Below, in pieces: positions 36,183 through 44,047 of a stretch of DNA of 64,000 bases. The stretch is from contig NZ_CP127174.1 in NCBI RefSeq assembly GCF_030273315.1, forward strand, positions 930,001-994,000, written 5' to 3'. The notes under the pieces are model-generated. The model made no database searches. It was not told where the DNA came from and saw only the letters and a list, made by a program, of their open reading frames with translations. The position numbers and the translations under genes were made by a program. This stretch comes from Natrialbaceae archaeon AArc-T1-2. GTDB taxonomy: Archaea; Halobacteriota; Halobacteria; Halobacteriales; Natrialbaceae. Positions within the stretch are counted from its first letter, which is position 1, and each line of letters starts with the position of its first letter.

Positions 36183-37484
36183 CTCGACCTCGCCACCGCG
36201 CTGTTCGGCAACGATGAACCGAACCTCGACGACGGCCGACTCGTCATGGGCCGAGACCCCGTCGTGGATCCGGTCTGCGAGTTCGGGTAACTGTCCGGGG
36301 TCGTCGCCGGAGACGGTGACGACGACCTGATCGATCGACCGGAACGGGTAGTCGTCGTCGAGGACTACCTCGACCGAATCGAGCTCGAAGTCGTCGTACA
36401 CGGGCTCTTCGAGGGCCGTCTCGACCTCGTCGTCGGCCGCCGACGACAGCTGGGTCGACTGGAAGTCGAGCAGAGTGATGCCGGCAAGTGGCGCGGCGAG
36501 TACGAGTAACGCGACCGCGAAGACGGCCGCATACGTGTAGGTCGGACGGCGGGTCGGCGACACCTCGAACAGCCCCTGGGGACGGTAGCCGGCGACCCAC
36601 AGCGTGGCCAGGGCGGCGAGGTTGATCGAGAGTACGTTGACGGCGACGAGTACGGCGGCACCGGCGGCCGCGCCGTACATCCCCCAGGCGACCGTGATTC
36701 CGACCGCGGCGGCGGGCGGGATGAGCGCGGCGGCGATCATCACGCCGACGATGGCCTCCGAGAATCCTCGAGTGAGACTCAGGATGCCGGCAACGCCAGC
36801 ACCCAGCGCGACCGCGAGCGAGAACACGTTGGGCGAGACCCGCTCTTGTAACTCGGCGACGACGACGATATCGACGCCACCGGGCTCGAGCCCCGCCAGT
36901 CTGGCGAGCGAAGCGAGTCCGATCGAGGCGGCGACGACGACCGCCAGGCCGACGACCTGGTAGCGAAACCCCGTCGCTTTCAGCCCGTCGTCGCCGGTGA
37001 CGATGCCGACGCTCGAGGCGAGTGCGGGGCCGATAAGCGGCGCGATCACCATCGAGCCGACGACGACCGCCGGCGAGTCCGCGAGCAGTCCGGACGTGGC
37101 GACGACGGCGCTTATGAGCAACATCACGACGTAGATGGGAAACGCTGGCGTGAGTTCGTCCGCTTTCGTCCGGAGCACCTGCCGCGAGGTCCGTTCGCCT
37201 TTCGCGCCGTCGTGGCTGTGTTGTTCGAGCAGGTCGTCGAACTGCTGGGAGATGACCGTCTCGGCGTCGACGACGACGACGCGTGCCTCCTCACCGACCC
37301 CGGCCTGGTTCAGGCGGTCGAGCGTCGGCTCGACGGCCCGCGTCGGGAGCGGAAATCGGACGACAGCCTCGTAACCCCGGCCGCTCGTCTCGTCGCTGAC
37401 GACGTAGTCGACTCCTTCGTCCTCGAGGATAGTGAGCACGGCCTGGCGGCGTCCCTCCGGAACTGTGATCTCCAGGTACCGCAT
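36048..37484 (-). CDS. DUF389/TIGR00341 membrane protein with foreign C-terminal tail
   Basis: A 478-residue protein from ATG 37484 (MRYLEITVPEGRRQAVLTIL). An ACT-like N-terminal domain (1-80) is followed by DUF389 with about six membrane helices (YVVMLLISAVVATSGLLADS, VVVGSMVIAPLIGPALASSV, SEAIVGVMIAAALIPPAAAV). A soluble domain follows and should end near EVRFIVAEQRGGEVE. The last 44 residues (from TSDSIAHACKRV to GTYAS) are encoded in the IS remnant and are probably an acquired extension. Transport function is unknown. It is divergent from the BtpA gene. Confidence 0.88.
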   Translation of the reverse strand: MRYLEITVPEGRRQAVLTILEDEGVDYVVSDETSGRGYEAVVRFPLPTRAVEPTLDRLNQAGVGEEARVVVVDAETVISQQFDDLLEQHSHDGAKGERTSRQVLRTKADELTPAFPIYVVMLLISAVVATSGLLADSPAVVVGSMVIAPLIGPALASSVGIVTGDDGLKATGFRYQVVGLAVVVAASIGLASLARLAGLEPGGVDIVVVAELQERVSPNVFSLAVALGAGVAGILSLTRGFSEAIVGVMIAAALIPPAAAVGITVAWGMYGAAAGAAVLVAVNVLSINLAALATLWVAGYRPQGLFEVSPTRRPTYTYAAVFAVALLVLAAPLAGITLLDFQSTQLSSAADDEVETALEEPVYDDFELDSVEVVLDDDYPFRSIDQVVVTVSGDDPGQLPELADRIHDGVSAHDESAVVEVRFIVAEQRGGEVETSDSIAHACKRVESATCVSTLMIGPQDTQADAEIQQETRGTYAS

Positions 37485-37566
37485 GGAGGGTTCGACCACG
37501 GACGGATGGATATACTCTCGGCCGTGATGGCCGACGTATAATCCGTCTCGGACGTAAACGCCGTCC

Positions 37567-38370
37567 GTGACTCACGATCCATTCGATACCGACACTCCCG
37601 TCGTCGGCATGGTCCACCTGCCGCCGTTGCCCGGCTCACCGCGGTTCGACGGCGACCGCGAGGCGATCCGCGAGCGCGCCCTCGAGGACGCCCGGACGCT
37701 CGAGGAAGGCGGCGTCGACGCCGTGCTCCTCGAGAACTTCGGGGACGCACCCTTCTATCCCGAGGACGTGCCGACACACGTCGTCGCCGACCTCGCCTCG
37801 GTCGCGACCGAGCTGACCGAAGCCGTCGACCTCCCCGTCGGGGTCAACGTCCTGCGAAACGACGCGACTGCGGCGCTGTCGGTGGCAGCCGCGTCCGACG
37901 CGTCGTTTATTCGTGTGAACGTCCACGTCGGGACCGCCGCGACCGATCAGGGGCTGCTCGAGGGACAGGCCCACGAGACCCTGCGACTTCGCGAGCGACT
38001 CGAAGCCGACGTGGCGATCCTCGCCGACGTCCACGTCAAACACGCCACGCCGGTCGGGGACGACACGCTCGAGCGAGCCGCCCGCGAGACGGTCGAGCGC
38101 GGGCTGGCCGACGGCGTGATCGTCTCTGGCCCGGGTACCGGTACCGAGACGGCCCTCGAGGACGTCGCCCGCGTCACAGAGACGCTCGCGGATCGAGAGG
38201 TCGGCGTCTTCGTCGGCAGCGGCGTGACGAACGAGACGATCGACGATCTGTTCGCGGCCGGTGCAGACGGTGCGATCGTCGGGACGGCGCTGAAACGAGA
38301 CGGCGAAACGACGAATCCAGTCGCACTCGAGCGGGTTCGAGACGTCGTCGACGCCGTCATCGACCCCTGA
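37567..38370 (+). CDS. BtpA/SgcQ family TIM-barrel protein
   Basis: A 267-residue protein with a GTG start (M)THDPFDTDTPVVGMVHLPPL. Family motifs are HLPPLPGSPRF, VDAVLLENFGDAPFY, VNVHVGTAATDQGLLEGQAH, ILADVHVKHATPVG and GSGVTNETIDDLFAAGADGA. BtpA was named for photosystem I stability in cyanobacteria; archaeal members probably have a metabolic (phosphate-sugar/nucleoside-type) role that is not known. Its TGA stop is followed by TACGGACGATAGTAT, a repeat-like sequence. Confidence 0.9.
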   Translation: MTHDPFDTDTPVVGMVHLPPLPGSPRFDGDREAIRERALEDARTLEEGGVDAVLLENFGDAPFYPEDVPTHVVADLASVATELTEAVDLPVGVNVLRNDATAALSVAAASDASFIRVNVHVGTAATDQGLLEGQAHETLRLRERLEADVAILADVHVKHATPVGDDTLERAARETVERGLADGVIVSGPGTGTETALEDVARVTETLADREVGVFVGSGVTNETIDDLFAAGADGAIVGTALKRDGETTNPVALERVRDVVDAVIDP

Positions 38371-38433
38371 TACGGACGATAGTATGACTGTGGGTAAACG
38401 TTACGTGTATCGATCGCTAGCATTCCATGTGTG

Positions 38434-38802
38434 ATGGTGTCAATTGACAATGCCCCCGGTGAACGCCGGGGCACAGAGACAGGACGTGCGTTCGAACTCG
38501 ACGAGGTGCTCGCGGCCCTGCACACGAGGCGGCGACGGTACGTCGTCTACTATCTGCAGGAGGTCGAGGTGGCGACGGTCAAAGAACTCGCCCAGAAGAG
38601 CCTCGAGCTCGAACCCGACGGGACGGACGTGCAGGCGACGGACGTAGAGTGCCGGCGTCAGCGACTCGTCCACGGCGATCTCCCACAGCTCGCGACCCTC
38701 GACGTTCTCGAGTACGATCCGGCGAGCGAAACGGTTCGATACGACGATCCGCCGGCAGTACTCGACGGGATCTTGCACGTTTGCAAAGAACTCGAACGGT
38801 GA
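38434..38802 (+). CDS. Winged-helix protein (DUF7344 type)
   Basis: A 122-residue protein from ATG 38434 (a GTG at 38431 is also possible). The HTH is visible as FELDEVLAALHTRRRRYVVY and VEVATVKELAQKSL, followed by a wing region (LPQLATLDVLEYDPASETVR). Such haloarchaeal proteins are presumed DNA-binding regulators. The target is unknown; neighbours do not suggest one. Confidence 0.82.
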   Translation: MVSIDNAPGERRGTETGRAFELDEVLAALHTRRRRYVVYYLQEVEVATVKELAQKSLELEPDGTDVQATDVECRRQRLVHGDLPQLATLDVLEYDPASETVRYDDPPAVLDGILHVCKELER

Positions 38803-38820
38803 CTCGAGCGCTGCCCGCTC

Positions 38821-39267
38821 TTACGGCTCGGTCGTCGCCGCCGAAACCAGCGTCGAAACGCGTGCGTTCTCTTTGATCCGGATGCCGCCGTCGGCGACCG
38901 ACAGTGGCACGAGCGGCAGATGCGACCGAACCCGCACGGACGGGTGTGAGCCGCCGCGGGCGAGCAGGTCGTTTCGCGGCTGGAGGAGGGCCGGCTCCTC
39001 GAGATCGGTGAGAAACTCGTTGTGCTGGAGGACGTACTGGCCGCCCTCGAGGTGCCACCACTCGTAGTCGTCGTCGGGATTCCGTAGCTCGGTCGGGTGT
39101 GGCTCGAAGTCGGCGTCTTCGAGTTCGTCGCCGCCGAAGTCGAGGCGGCCGGGGGCAGCGACCTCGTAGATGGCGCTGACGGTGAGGTCGACGCCGTGGT
39201 CGTGGACCTGGACGGGTTCATACACCAGGTTGTCGACGCGTTCCGCGAGCGGATGTTCCGCGGACAT
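38821..39267 (-). CDS. dCTP deaminase/dUTPase-fold protein
   Basis: A 148-residue protein starting MSAEHPLAERVDNLVYEP. The C-terminal part, FLTDLEEPALLQPRNDLLAR followed by GSHPSVRVRSHLPLVPLSVA, resembles the dUTPase/dCTP-deaminase fold around its GRSSLAR motif. The catalytic Glu region of dCTP deaminase is not recognisable and the protein is shorter than the enzyme, so it may be a non-catalytic or altered relative. It overlaps no neighbour and converges with the HTH gene. Confidence 0.72.
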   Translation of the reverse strand: MSAEHPLAERVDNLVYEPVQVHDHGVDLTVSAIYEVAAPGRLDFGGDELEDADFEPHPTELRNPDDDYEWWHLEGGQYVLQHNEFLTDLEEPALLQPRNDLLARGGSHPSVRVRSHLPLVPLSVADGGIRIKENARVSTLVSAATTEP

Positions 39268-39379
39268 ATCACGCGGGACAACGGAACGAGCGGAGAAAAA
39301 GGTGAGCACTCGGCGTCGACCGCGACGACGGGGCCGGGTTCGGCGGGAGAGCTTTGGGACGCGAACCCGACGGTCGACT

Positions 39380-40042
39380 ATGGTCCTGACAGACGAGGTC
39401 GCCCGGTTCGTTCGCGCGATCGGACCCGACCCGGACGAGACGCTGATCGAGATGGACGAGTACGCCGCCGCCGAGGGCTTTCCCCACGTCGGCCCCGAGG
39501 TCGGCGCGTTCCTACGGCTGCTCGCCCGGATGGTCGACGCCGAGCGAGCCTTCGAGTTCGGCTCCGGCTACGGCTACTCGGCGTACTGGCTCGCCGAGGC
39601 GTTACCCGACGACGGCGAGATCGTCCTCACGGAGGTCGACGAGGACGAACTCGAGCTCGCCCGTGAGTACATGGCCGACGGCGGCTACGACGAGCTCGCC
39701 CGCTACGAGCTCGGCGACGCCCTCGAGACGATCGAACGCTACGACGGCCCGTTCGACGTGGTCCTGATCGATCACCAGAAACACCGCTACCTGGAGGCGT
39801 TCGAGGCGGTTCGAGAGCAGGTACCCGTCGGAGGCGTCGTCGTCGCCGACAACGCGATCGCGGCGACGCCGATCCAGACCGAGAAGCTGCTGGCGATTCT
39901 CGACGGCGAGTCACCGTCCGAGCTCACCAAAGAGACCCGCGGCGTCGCCGACTACCTCGAGGCGGTGACAACCGATCCCGACTTCGAGACGGTCGCAGTG
40001 GCGCTCGGGGAAGGGATCGCGGTCAGCTACCGTACCGCCTGA
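39380..40042 (+). CDS. SAM-dependent O-methyltransferase
   Basis: A 220-residue class I methyltransferase of the catechol-O-methyltransferase-like group (COG4122). SAM-binding motif I is AFEFGSGYGYSAYWLAEALP, then IVLTEVDEDELELAREYM, and the metal/active-site motif is VVLIDHQKHRYLEAFE. It probably methylates a catechol-like hydroxyl in a divalent-metal-dependent way. The stop codons of this gene and the small membrane gene on the other strand are directly adjacent (40042/40043). Confidence 0.93.
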   Translation: MVLTDEVARFVRAIGPDPDETLIEMDEYAAAEGFPHVGPEVGAFLRLLARMVDAERAFEFGSGYGYSAYWLAEALPDDGEIVLTEVDEDELELAREYMADGGYDELARYELGDALETIERYDGPFDVVLIDHQKHRYLEAFEAVREQVPVGGVVVADNAIAATPIQTEKLLAILDGESPSELTKETRGVADYLEAVTTDPDFETVAVALGEGIAVSYRTA

Positions 40043-40198
40043 TCAGACGACGAGGTCCATCAGGGGATCGCCGACGAAGTAGAGAACGACGCCTGCGAGC
40101 ACGATGATCAACACCCAGAGGATGAGATAGATCATGGTCTTTCGGACGAGCGCCTGTCCCTCCTCGAGTGAGGGTGCTTCGGATTCGTTGGTCACCAT
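40043..40198 (-). CDS. Small single-span membrane protein (51 residues)
   Basis: A short gene on the minus strand from ATG 40198 with sequence MVTNESEAPSLEEGQALVRK, then a hydrophobic helix MIYLILWVLIIVLAGVVLYF (about residues 22-42) and the end VGDPLMDLVV. The acidic N-terminus with the single helix is a common haloarchaeal small-protein pattern. Function is unknown. Codon use is like its neighbours. Confidence 0.75.
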   Translation of the reverse strand: MVTNESEAPSLEEGQALVRKTMIYLILWVLIIVLAGVVLYFVGDPLMDLVV

Positions 40199-40314
40199 GA
40201 GCGGGTGTAGATCTCACCATCACTAAAAGTTGCCGGCATACGCCACTAAAACTTGCCAGTACGCCCCGCTGTTGCCGGTAGCCAGCTCCGGTCGGCGTCG
40301 CCAGGGACGGGAAC

Positions 40315-40334
40315 CTATTTGGCCGTCTCGGCCA
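40315..40334 (+). promoter_or_regulatory. menB promoter: TATA-overlapping inverted repeat
   Basis: CTATTTGGCCGTCTCGGCCA lies 12-31 bases before ATG 40346. TGGCCG and CGGCCA are separated by three bases (40320-40334) and the T-rich TATA-like part precedes them, as in the nadE promoter at 31095. Distance to the start codon is nearly the same in both. Confidence 0.5.
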
Positions 40335-40345
40335 CAACTCGAGAC

Positions 40346-41233
40346 ATGGTTTCGGCACTGTTCGATCCGGACCGGTGGGAACCGATCGACGAGCTCGACA
40401 CTCGGGATATTACCTATCATCGAGCCGTCGACGGAGGCACCGTTCGGATCGCGTTCGACCGCCCCGAAGTACGAAACGCGTTCCGTCCCGGCACCGTCGA
40501 CGAGCTCTACGACGCCCTCGACCACGCGAAGCGCCAGACCGACGTCGGCTGTGTCCTGCTTACGGGCAACGGTCCCTCGCCGGAGGACGGAGGTTGGGCC
40601 TTTTGCTCGGGCGGCGACCAGACGATTCGCGGCGACGCCGGCTACGAGTACGAGGGAACCGAGGAACGAGCATCCGAGCAGGGCCGGCTGCACATCCTCG
40701 AGGTCCAGCGGCTCATCCGGCACATTCCGAAGGTCGTCGTCTGCGTGGTGCCCGGCTGGGCCGTCGGCGGCGGTCACTCCTTACACGTCGTCTGTGACCT
40801 GACGCTTGCGAGCGAAGAGCACGCGAAGTTCCTCCAGACCGACCCGGACGTCGGCAGTTACGACGCCGGCTTCGGTTCCGCGTACCTCGCCCGCCAGGTC
40901 GGCCAGAAGAAAGCCCGCGAGGTCTTTTTCCTCGGAAAGACCTACTCCGCGGAGGAAGCCGCCGAGATGGGCATGGTCAACGAGGTCGTCCCCCACGAGG
41001 AACTCGAGGAACGCGCCCTCGAGTGGGGCGAGGAGATCAACGCGAAGAGTCCGAACGCGATGCGGATGCTCAAGTACGGCTTCAACATGGCAGACGACGG
41101 GCTCGTCGGTCAGCAGGTCTTTGCGGGCGAGGCCACCCGGCTGGGGTACATGACCGATGAGGCCAAAGAAGGCCGGGACGCCTTCGTCGAGGACCGGGAG
41201 CCGGACTTTTCGGAGTTCCCCTGGCACTATTAA
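40346..41233 (+). CDS. menB: 1,4-dihydroxy-2-naphthoyl-CoA synthase (MenB)
   Basis: A 295-residue crotonase-fold protein starting MVSALFDPDRWEPIDELDTR. Diagnostic MenB motifs are FCSGGDQTIRGDAGYEYEG, VCVVPGWAVGGGHSLHVVCD and TDPDVGSYDAGFGSAYLARQ. It closes the second ring of the naphthoquinone in menaquinone synthesis. Other men genes are not in the window. The promoter carries an inverted repeat shared with nadE. Confidence 0.95.
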   Translation: MVSALFDPDRWEPIDELDTRDITYHRAVDGGTVRIAFDRPEVRNAFRPGTVDELYDALDHAKRQTDVGCVLLTGNGPSPEDGGWAFCSGGDQTIRGDAGYEYEGTEERASEQGRLHILEVQRLIRHIPKVVVCVVPGWAVGGGHSLHVVCDLTLASEEHAKFLQTDPDVGSYDAGFGSAYLARQVGQKKAREVFFLGKTYSAEEAAEMGMVNEVVPHEELEERALEWGEEINAKSPNAMRMLKYGFNMADDGLVGQQVFAGEATRLGYMTDEAKEGRDAFVEDREPDFSEFPWHY

Positions 41234-41316
41234 TCGGCTGATACTTCGTTCAAGCTGTGTGAACGTCGCATGAGCGGGAACCAACCCTTTTACGCCGGAT
41301 TCGCCTTCTCTCCAAC

Positions 41317-41745
41317 ATGGACCGGCCGGACGACCGTGACCTCCTCGCACACGCCCTCGTCCCCGTCGCCCACGCCGAGGACGCCCGAAAGACCGCCCGT
41401 GCACTCGAGGTTTACGACCCCGCTCACGTGACGGCGCTGCACGTCGTCGAAAAAGGCGAGGGCGTCCCGGACAAGACGCCCGTCGAGTATTCACACGAAC
41501 TGGCCGAGGAGTCCCACGCCGCCGTCCGCGAAACCTTCCCCGAGGCCGGAGAGCACATCGCCTACGCACGCGACGTCGTCGGGGCCACCCTCGAGGCCGC
41601 CGACGAGGTCGACGCCAGCGCCATCGTCTACCGCTCACGCGGGGGTGGACGGATCGTGCAGTTTCTCTCGGGAGACCTCTCGGTGAAACTCGTCATCCGG
41701 GCTGGCCGCCCCGTGGTCGCGCTGCCGACCGATTCCGGCGAGTGA
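41317..41745 (+). CDS. USP-domain protein upstream of APC transporter
   Basis: A 142-residue USP-fold protein (LLAHALVPVAHAEDARKTAR, then VTALHVVEKGEGVPDKTPVE). The nucleotide loop is altered (YRSRGGGRIVQFLSGDLSVK), so ATP binding may be lost. Its TGA overlaps a GTG of the next gene (GTGA at 41742-41745), and it may regulate that permease. A likely TATA lies near 41290 (CTTTTACGCC). Confidence 0.82.
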   Translation: MDRPDDRDLLAHALVPVAHAEDARKTARALEVYDPAHVTALHVVEKGEGVPDKTPVEYSHELAEESHAAVRETFPEAGEHIAYARDVVGATLEAADEVDASAIVYRSRGGGRIVQFLSGDLSVKLVIRAGRPVVALPTDSGE

Positions 41746-43994
41746 CCGTCGCGGCCTCTCGCTATCGAATGGTTTCACACGACGCGGACACCGAACTTAC
41801 GCGGGATCTGGGCACGTTCGCGGTCTTTACCACTGCAGCCGGCACCATGATCGGGGCTGGCATCTTCATCCTTCCCGGGCCGGCTGCGGCCGGAGCGGGA
41901 CCCTCCGCGGCACTCTCGTTTACCTTCGCCGGGATTATTGCGCTGGTCGCGACCATGTGTGCCGTCGAACTGGCGACGGCCATGCCTCGGGCCGGCGGCC
42001 CCTACTTCTTCGCGAGCCGAGCAATGGGACCGCTGGTCGGCACGGTCATCGGCCTCGGAGCCTGGCTCGCGCTCATCTTCAAGGGCTCGTTCGCCCTGGT
42101 CGGGCTCGGATGGTACGTTACCTACTTCTCGGCTGTTCCAGTGCTCGCCGTCGCCGTCGTCGGTGGTCTCCTTCTGATCGTGATAAACTGGGTGGGTGCG
42201 GAGAAAAGCGGCGGGCTTCAGAACCTCGTCGTGATCGGACTCGTCGCCATCCTCGCCGTCTTCGCCGGCCGGGGGATCTTCGCCGTCGAGACCGCGACCC
42301 TCTCGCCGTTCCTCGAGGATGGCTGGGGCGGCGTGGTCACCACGACCGGCCTCGTCTTTATCTCCTATCTGGGGATCGTCAAGGCCACCGCGATCGCAGG
42401 CGAGGTCAAAGAGCCGGGGACCACGCTCCCACGGGCGCTGCTCGCCGCCGTGGTGTTCGTGACGACTCTGTACGCAGCGGTCATGGTGATCGTCACTGGC
42501 GTGTTGCCGATCGACGCGGTCGTGGAGAGTACGGCTCCGGTCGCTGACACCGGGGAGGTGTTCCTCGGCGCGCTCGGCGGTGCGCTCGTTGCCCTCGCTG
42601 GCATCTTCGCGACGGTCTCGACGGCGAACGCGGCGATCCTCTCCTCGTCACGGTTCCCCTTCGCCATGGCTCGAGACGGCCTGATGACTCCGAAACTGCG
42701 CCAGTCCTCGCCCCGGTTTGGGACGCCGACGCGGTCGATCTGGCTGACCGGTCTCGTCATGATCGCCCTCGCGCTCGCCTTCGACGTCGAGGGACTGGCC
42801 AAACTCGGCGGCACGTTCGGCATCCTCGTATTCGCGCTGTTGAACGTGACCGTCGTCCTTCTGCGGAGTGCACGACCGGAGTGGTACGATCCGGACTTCC
42901 GGGTGCCGTTCTCGCCGATCCTCCCGCTCGCCGGTGCGGCGGCCGCACTTCTCTTGATCCCATTTATGGGACTCCTCTCGCAGGTGAGTGCGATCGCCTT
43001 CGTCCTGCTCGGGATCGTCTGGTACTACGCACAGACTCGAATCGGCGAACCGGTCGAGCCGGACCACAACATCGGCGATCAGCTCCAGCGGGTCCAGTAC
43101 CGGAAAGCACTCGAGGAAAAAGAGTCACAGCTCGCCGACGGGTCGGCGGCGGGGCCGAAGATCGTCGTCGAGGTCGTCGAGGAGAAAGAAAACGAGGACC
43201 TACTCTCGATCGTCGCAGCCTTTGCCGACCGCCTCGAAGCGGACCTCGAGACCGTCGTCATCTCCGAGGTCCCGCCGCATATCCCGCTGTCGGAGTACGA
43301 CCACGACATCGACGAGGAGTGGGTCGCCACGCTCTGGCAGCGACTGGAAGAGAAAGACTGCGAAGTCGACATCGAGCACGTCCTCGCTCGTGATCGGACC
43401 GACGCCCTGCTCGATTTGATCGACGACCGGACGGAACTCGTCGTCGTCGACTGGCACGGCCCGATCAGGGAGCGTCATCTCCGGGAGAGTCACGTCGACG
43501 AGGTCCTCCGGTCGGAACTCCCGGTTCGGGTGGCCGTGTTGAAACACCGGGATACGAGCGATCTCACGGACATCGTGGTCGCCACCGAGGAGAAACCCTA
43601 CGACCGCGCCGAGGTCGAACTGGCCGATGCGATCGCCGCCGCGACGGACGCGACGCTGACGCTGACGAAAGTCATCCCCGAGGACGCCTCCGAGGAGAGG
43701 ATCACCACGGCCGAGGAGTACCTTGCCAGCCTGGAAGAACTGGTCAGAAGCCCCGTCGAGACCGAACTGATCCAGCGCGACGACGTCAGAGCGGCCCTGG
43801 TCGAACGGGGCAACGCCGCGGATCTACTGGTACTCGGTGCCCCCTCCCACCCGGATCGGCTCCACGACTTCTTCGGTCAGACCACGGACGTCGTCGCCGC
43901 CGAAACCGAGGCGTCCGTCCTCGTGGCAAACGAGGCGGAAACACACCTCCCGTGGTACCGACGGGTGAAACGACGGATCGTGGGCGAAGGGTAA
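41742..43994 (+). CDS. APC-superfamily permease fused to tandem USP domains
   Basis: A 750-residue fusion. The start is GTG 41742 (overlapping the previous stop) or ATG 41769 (MVSHDADTELTRDLGTFAVF). Residues up to about 440 form an APC transporter with about 12 helices, including TAAGTMIGAGIFILPGPAA. The cytosolic C-terminal half carries two USP-type domains (KIVVEVVEEKENEDLLSIVA, then LTDIVVATEEKPYDRAEVEL and DLLVLGAPSHPDRLHDFFGQ). It probably transports an amino acid or amine, with USP domains as nucleotide or stress sensors. The GTGA coupling with a separate USP protein supports this. Confidence 0.92.
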   Translation: MTVAASRYRMVSHDADTELTRDLGTFAVFTTAAGTMIGAGIFILPGPAAAGAGPSAALSFTFAGIIALVATMCAVELATAMPRAGGPYFFASRAMGPLVGTVIGLGAWLALIFKGSFALVGLGWYVTYFSAVPVLAVAVVGGLLLIVINWVGAEKSGGLQNLVVIGLVAILAVFAGRGIFAVETATLSPFLEDGWGGVVTTTGLVFISYLGIVKATAIAGEVKEPGTTLPRALLAAVVFVTTLYAAVMVIVTGVLPIDAVVESTAPVADTGEVFLGALGGALVALAGIFATVSTANAAILSSSRFPFAMARDGLMTPKLRQSSPRFGTPTRSIWLTGLVMIALALAFDVEGLAKLGGTFGILVFALLNVTVVLLRSARPEWYDPDFRVPFSPILPLAGAAAALLLIPFMGLLSQVSAIAFVLLGIVWYYAQTRIGEPVEPDHNIGDQLQRVQYRKALEEKESQLADGSAAGPKIVVEVVEEKENEDLLSIVAAFADRLEADLETVVISEVPPHIPLSEYDHDIDEEWVATLWQRLEEKDCEVDIEHVLARDRTDALLDLIDDRTELVVVDWHGPIRERHLRESHVDEVLRSELPVRVAVLKHRDTSDLTDIVVATEEKPYDRAEVELADAIAAATDATLTLTKVIPEDASEERITTAEEYLASLEELVRSPVETELIQRDDVRAALVERGNAADLLVLGAPSHPDRLHDFFGQTTDVVAAETEASVLVANEAETHLPWYRRVKRRIVGEG

Positions 43995-44047
43995 TGGTGG
44001 GTCGATGACATTGCGCTGTACGACCACATCAGGTGCGAAATGTGAGT

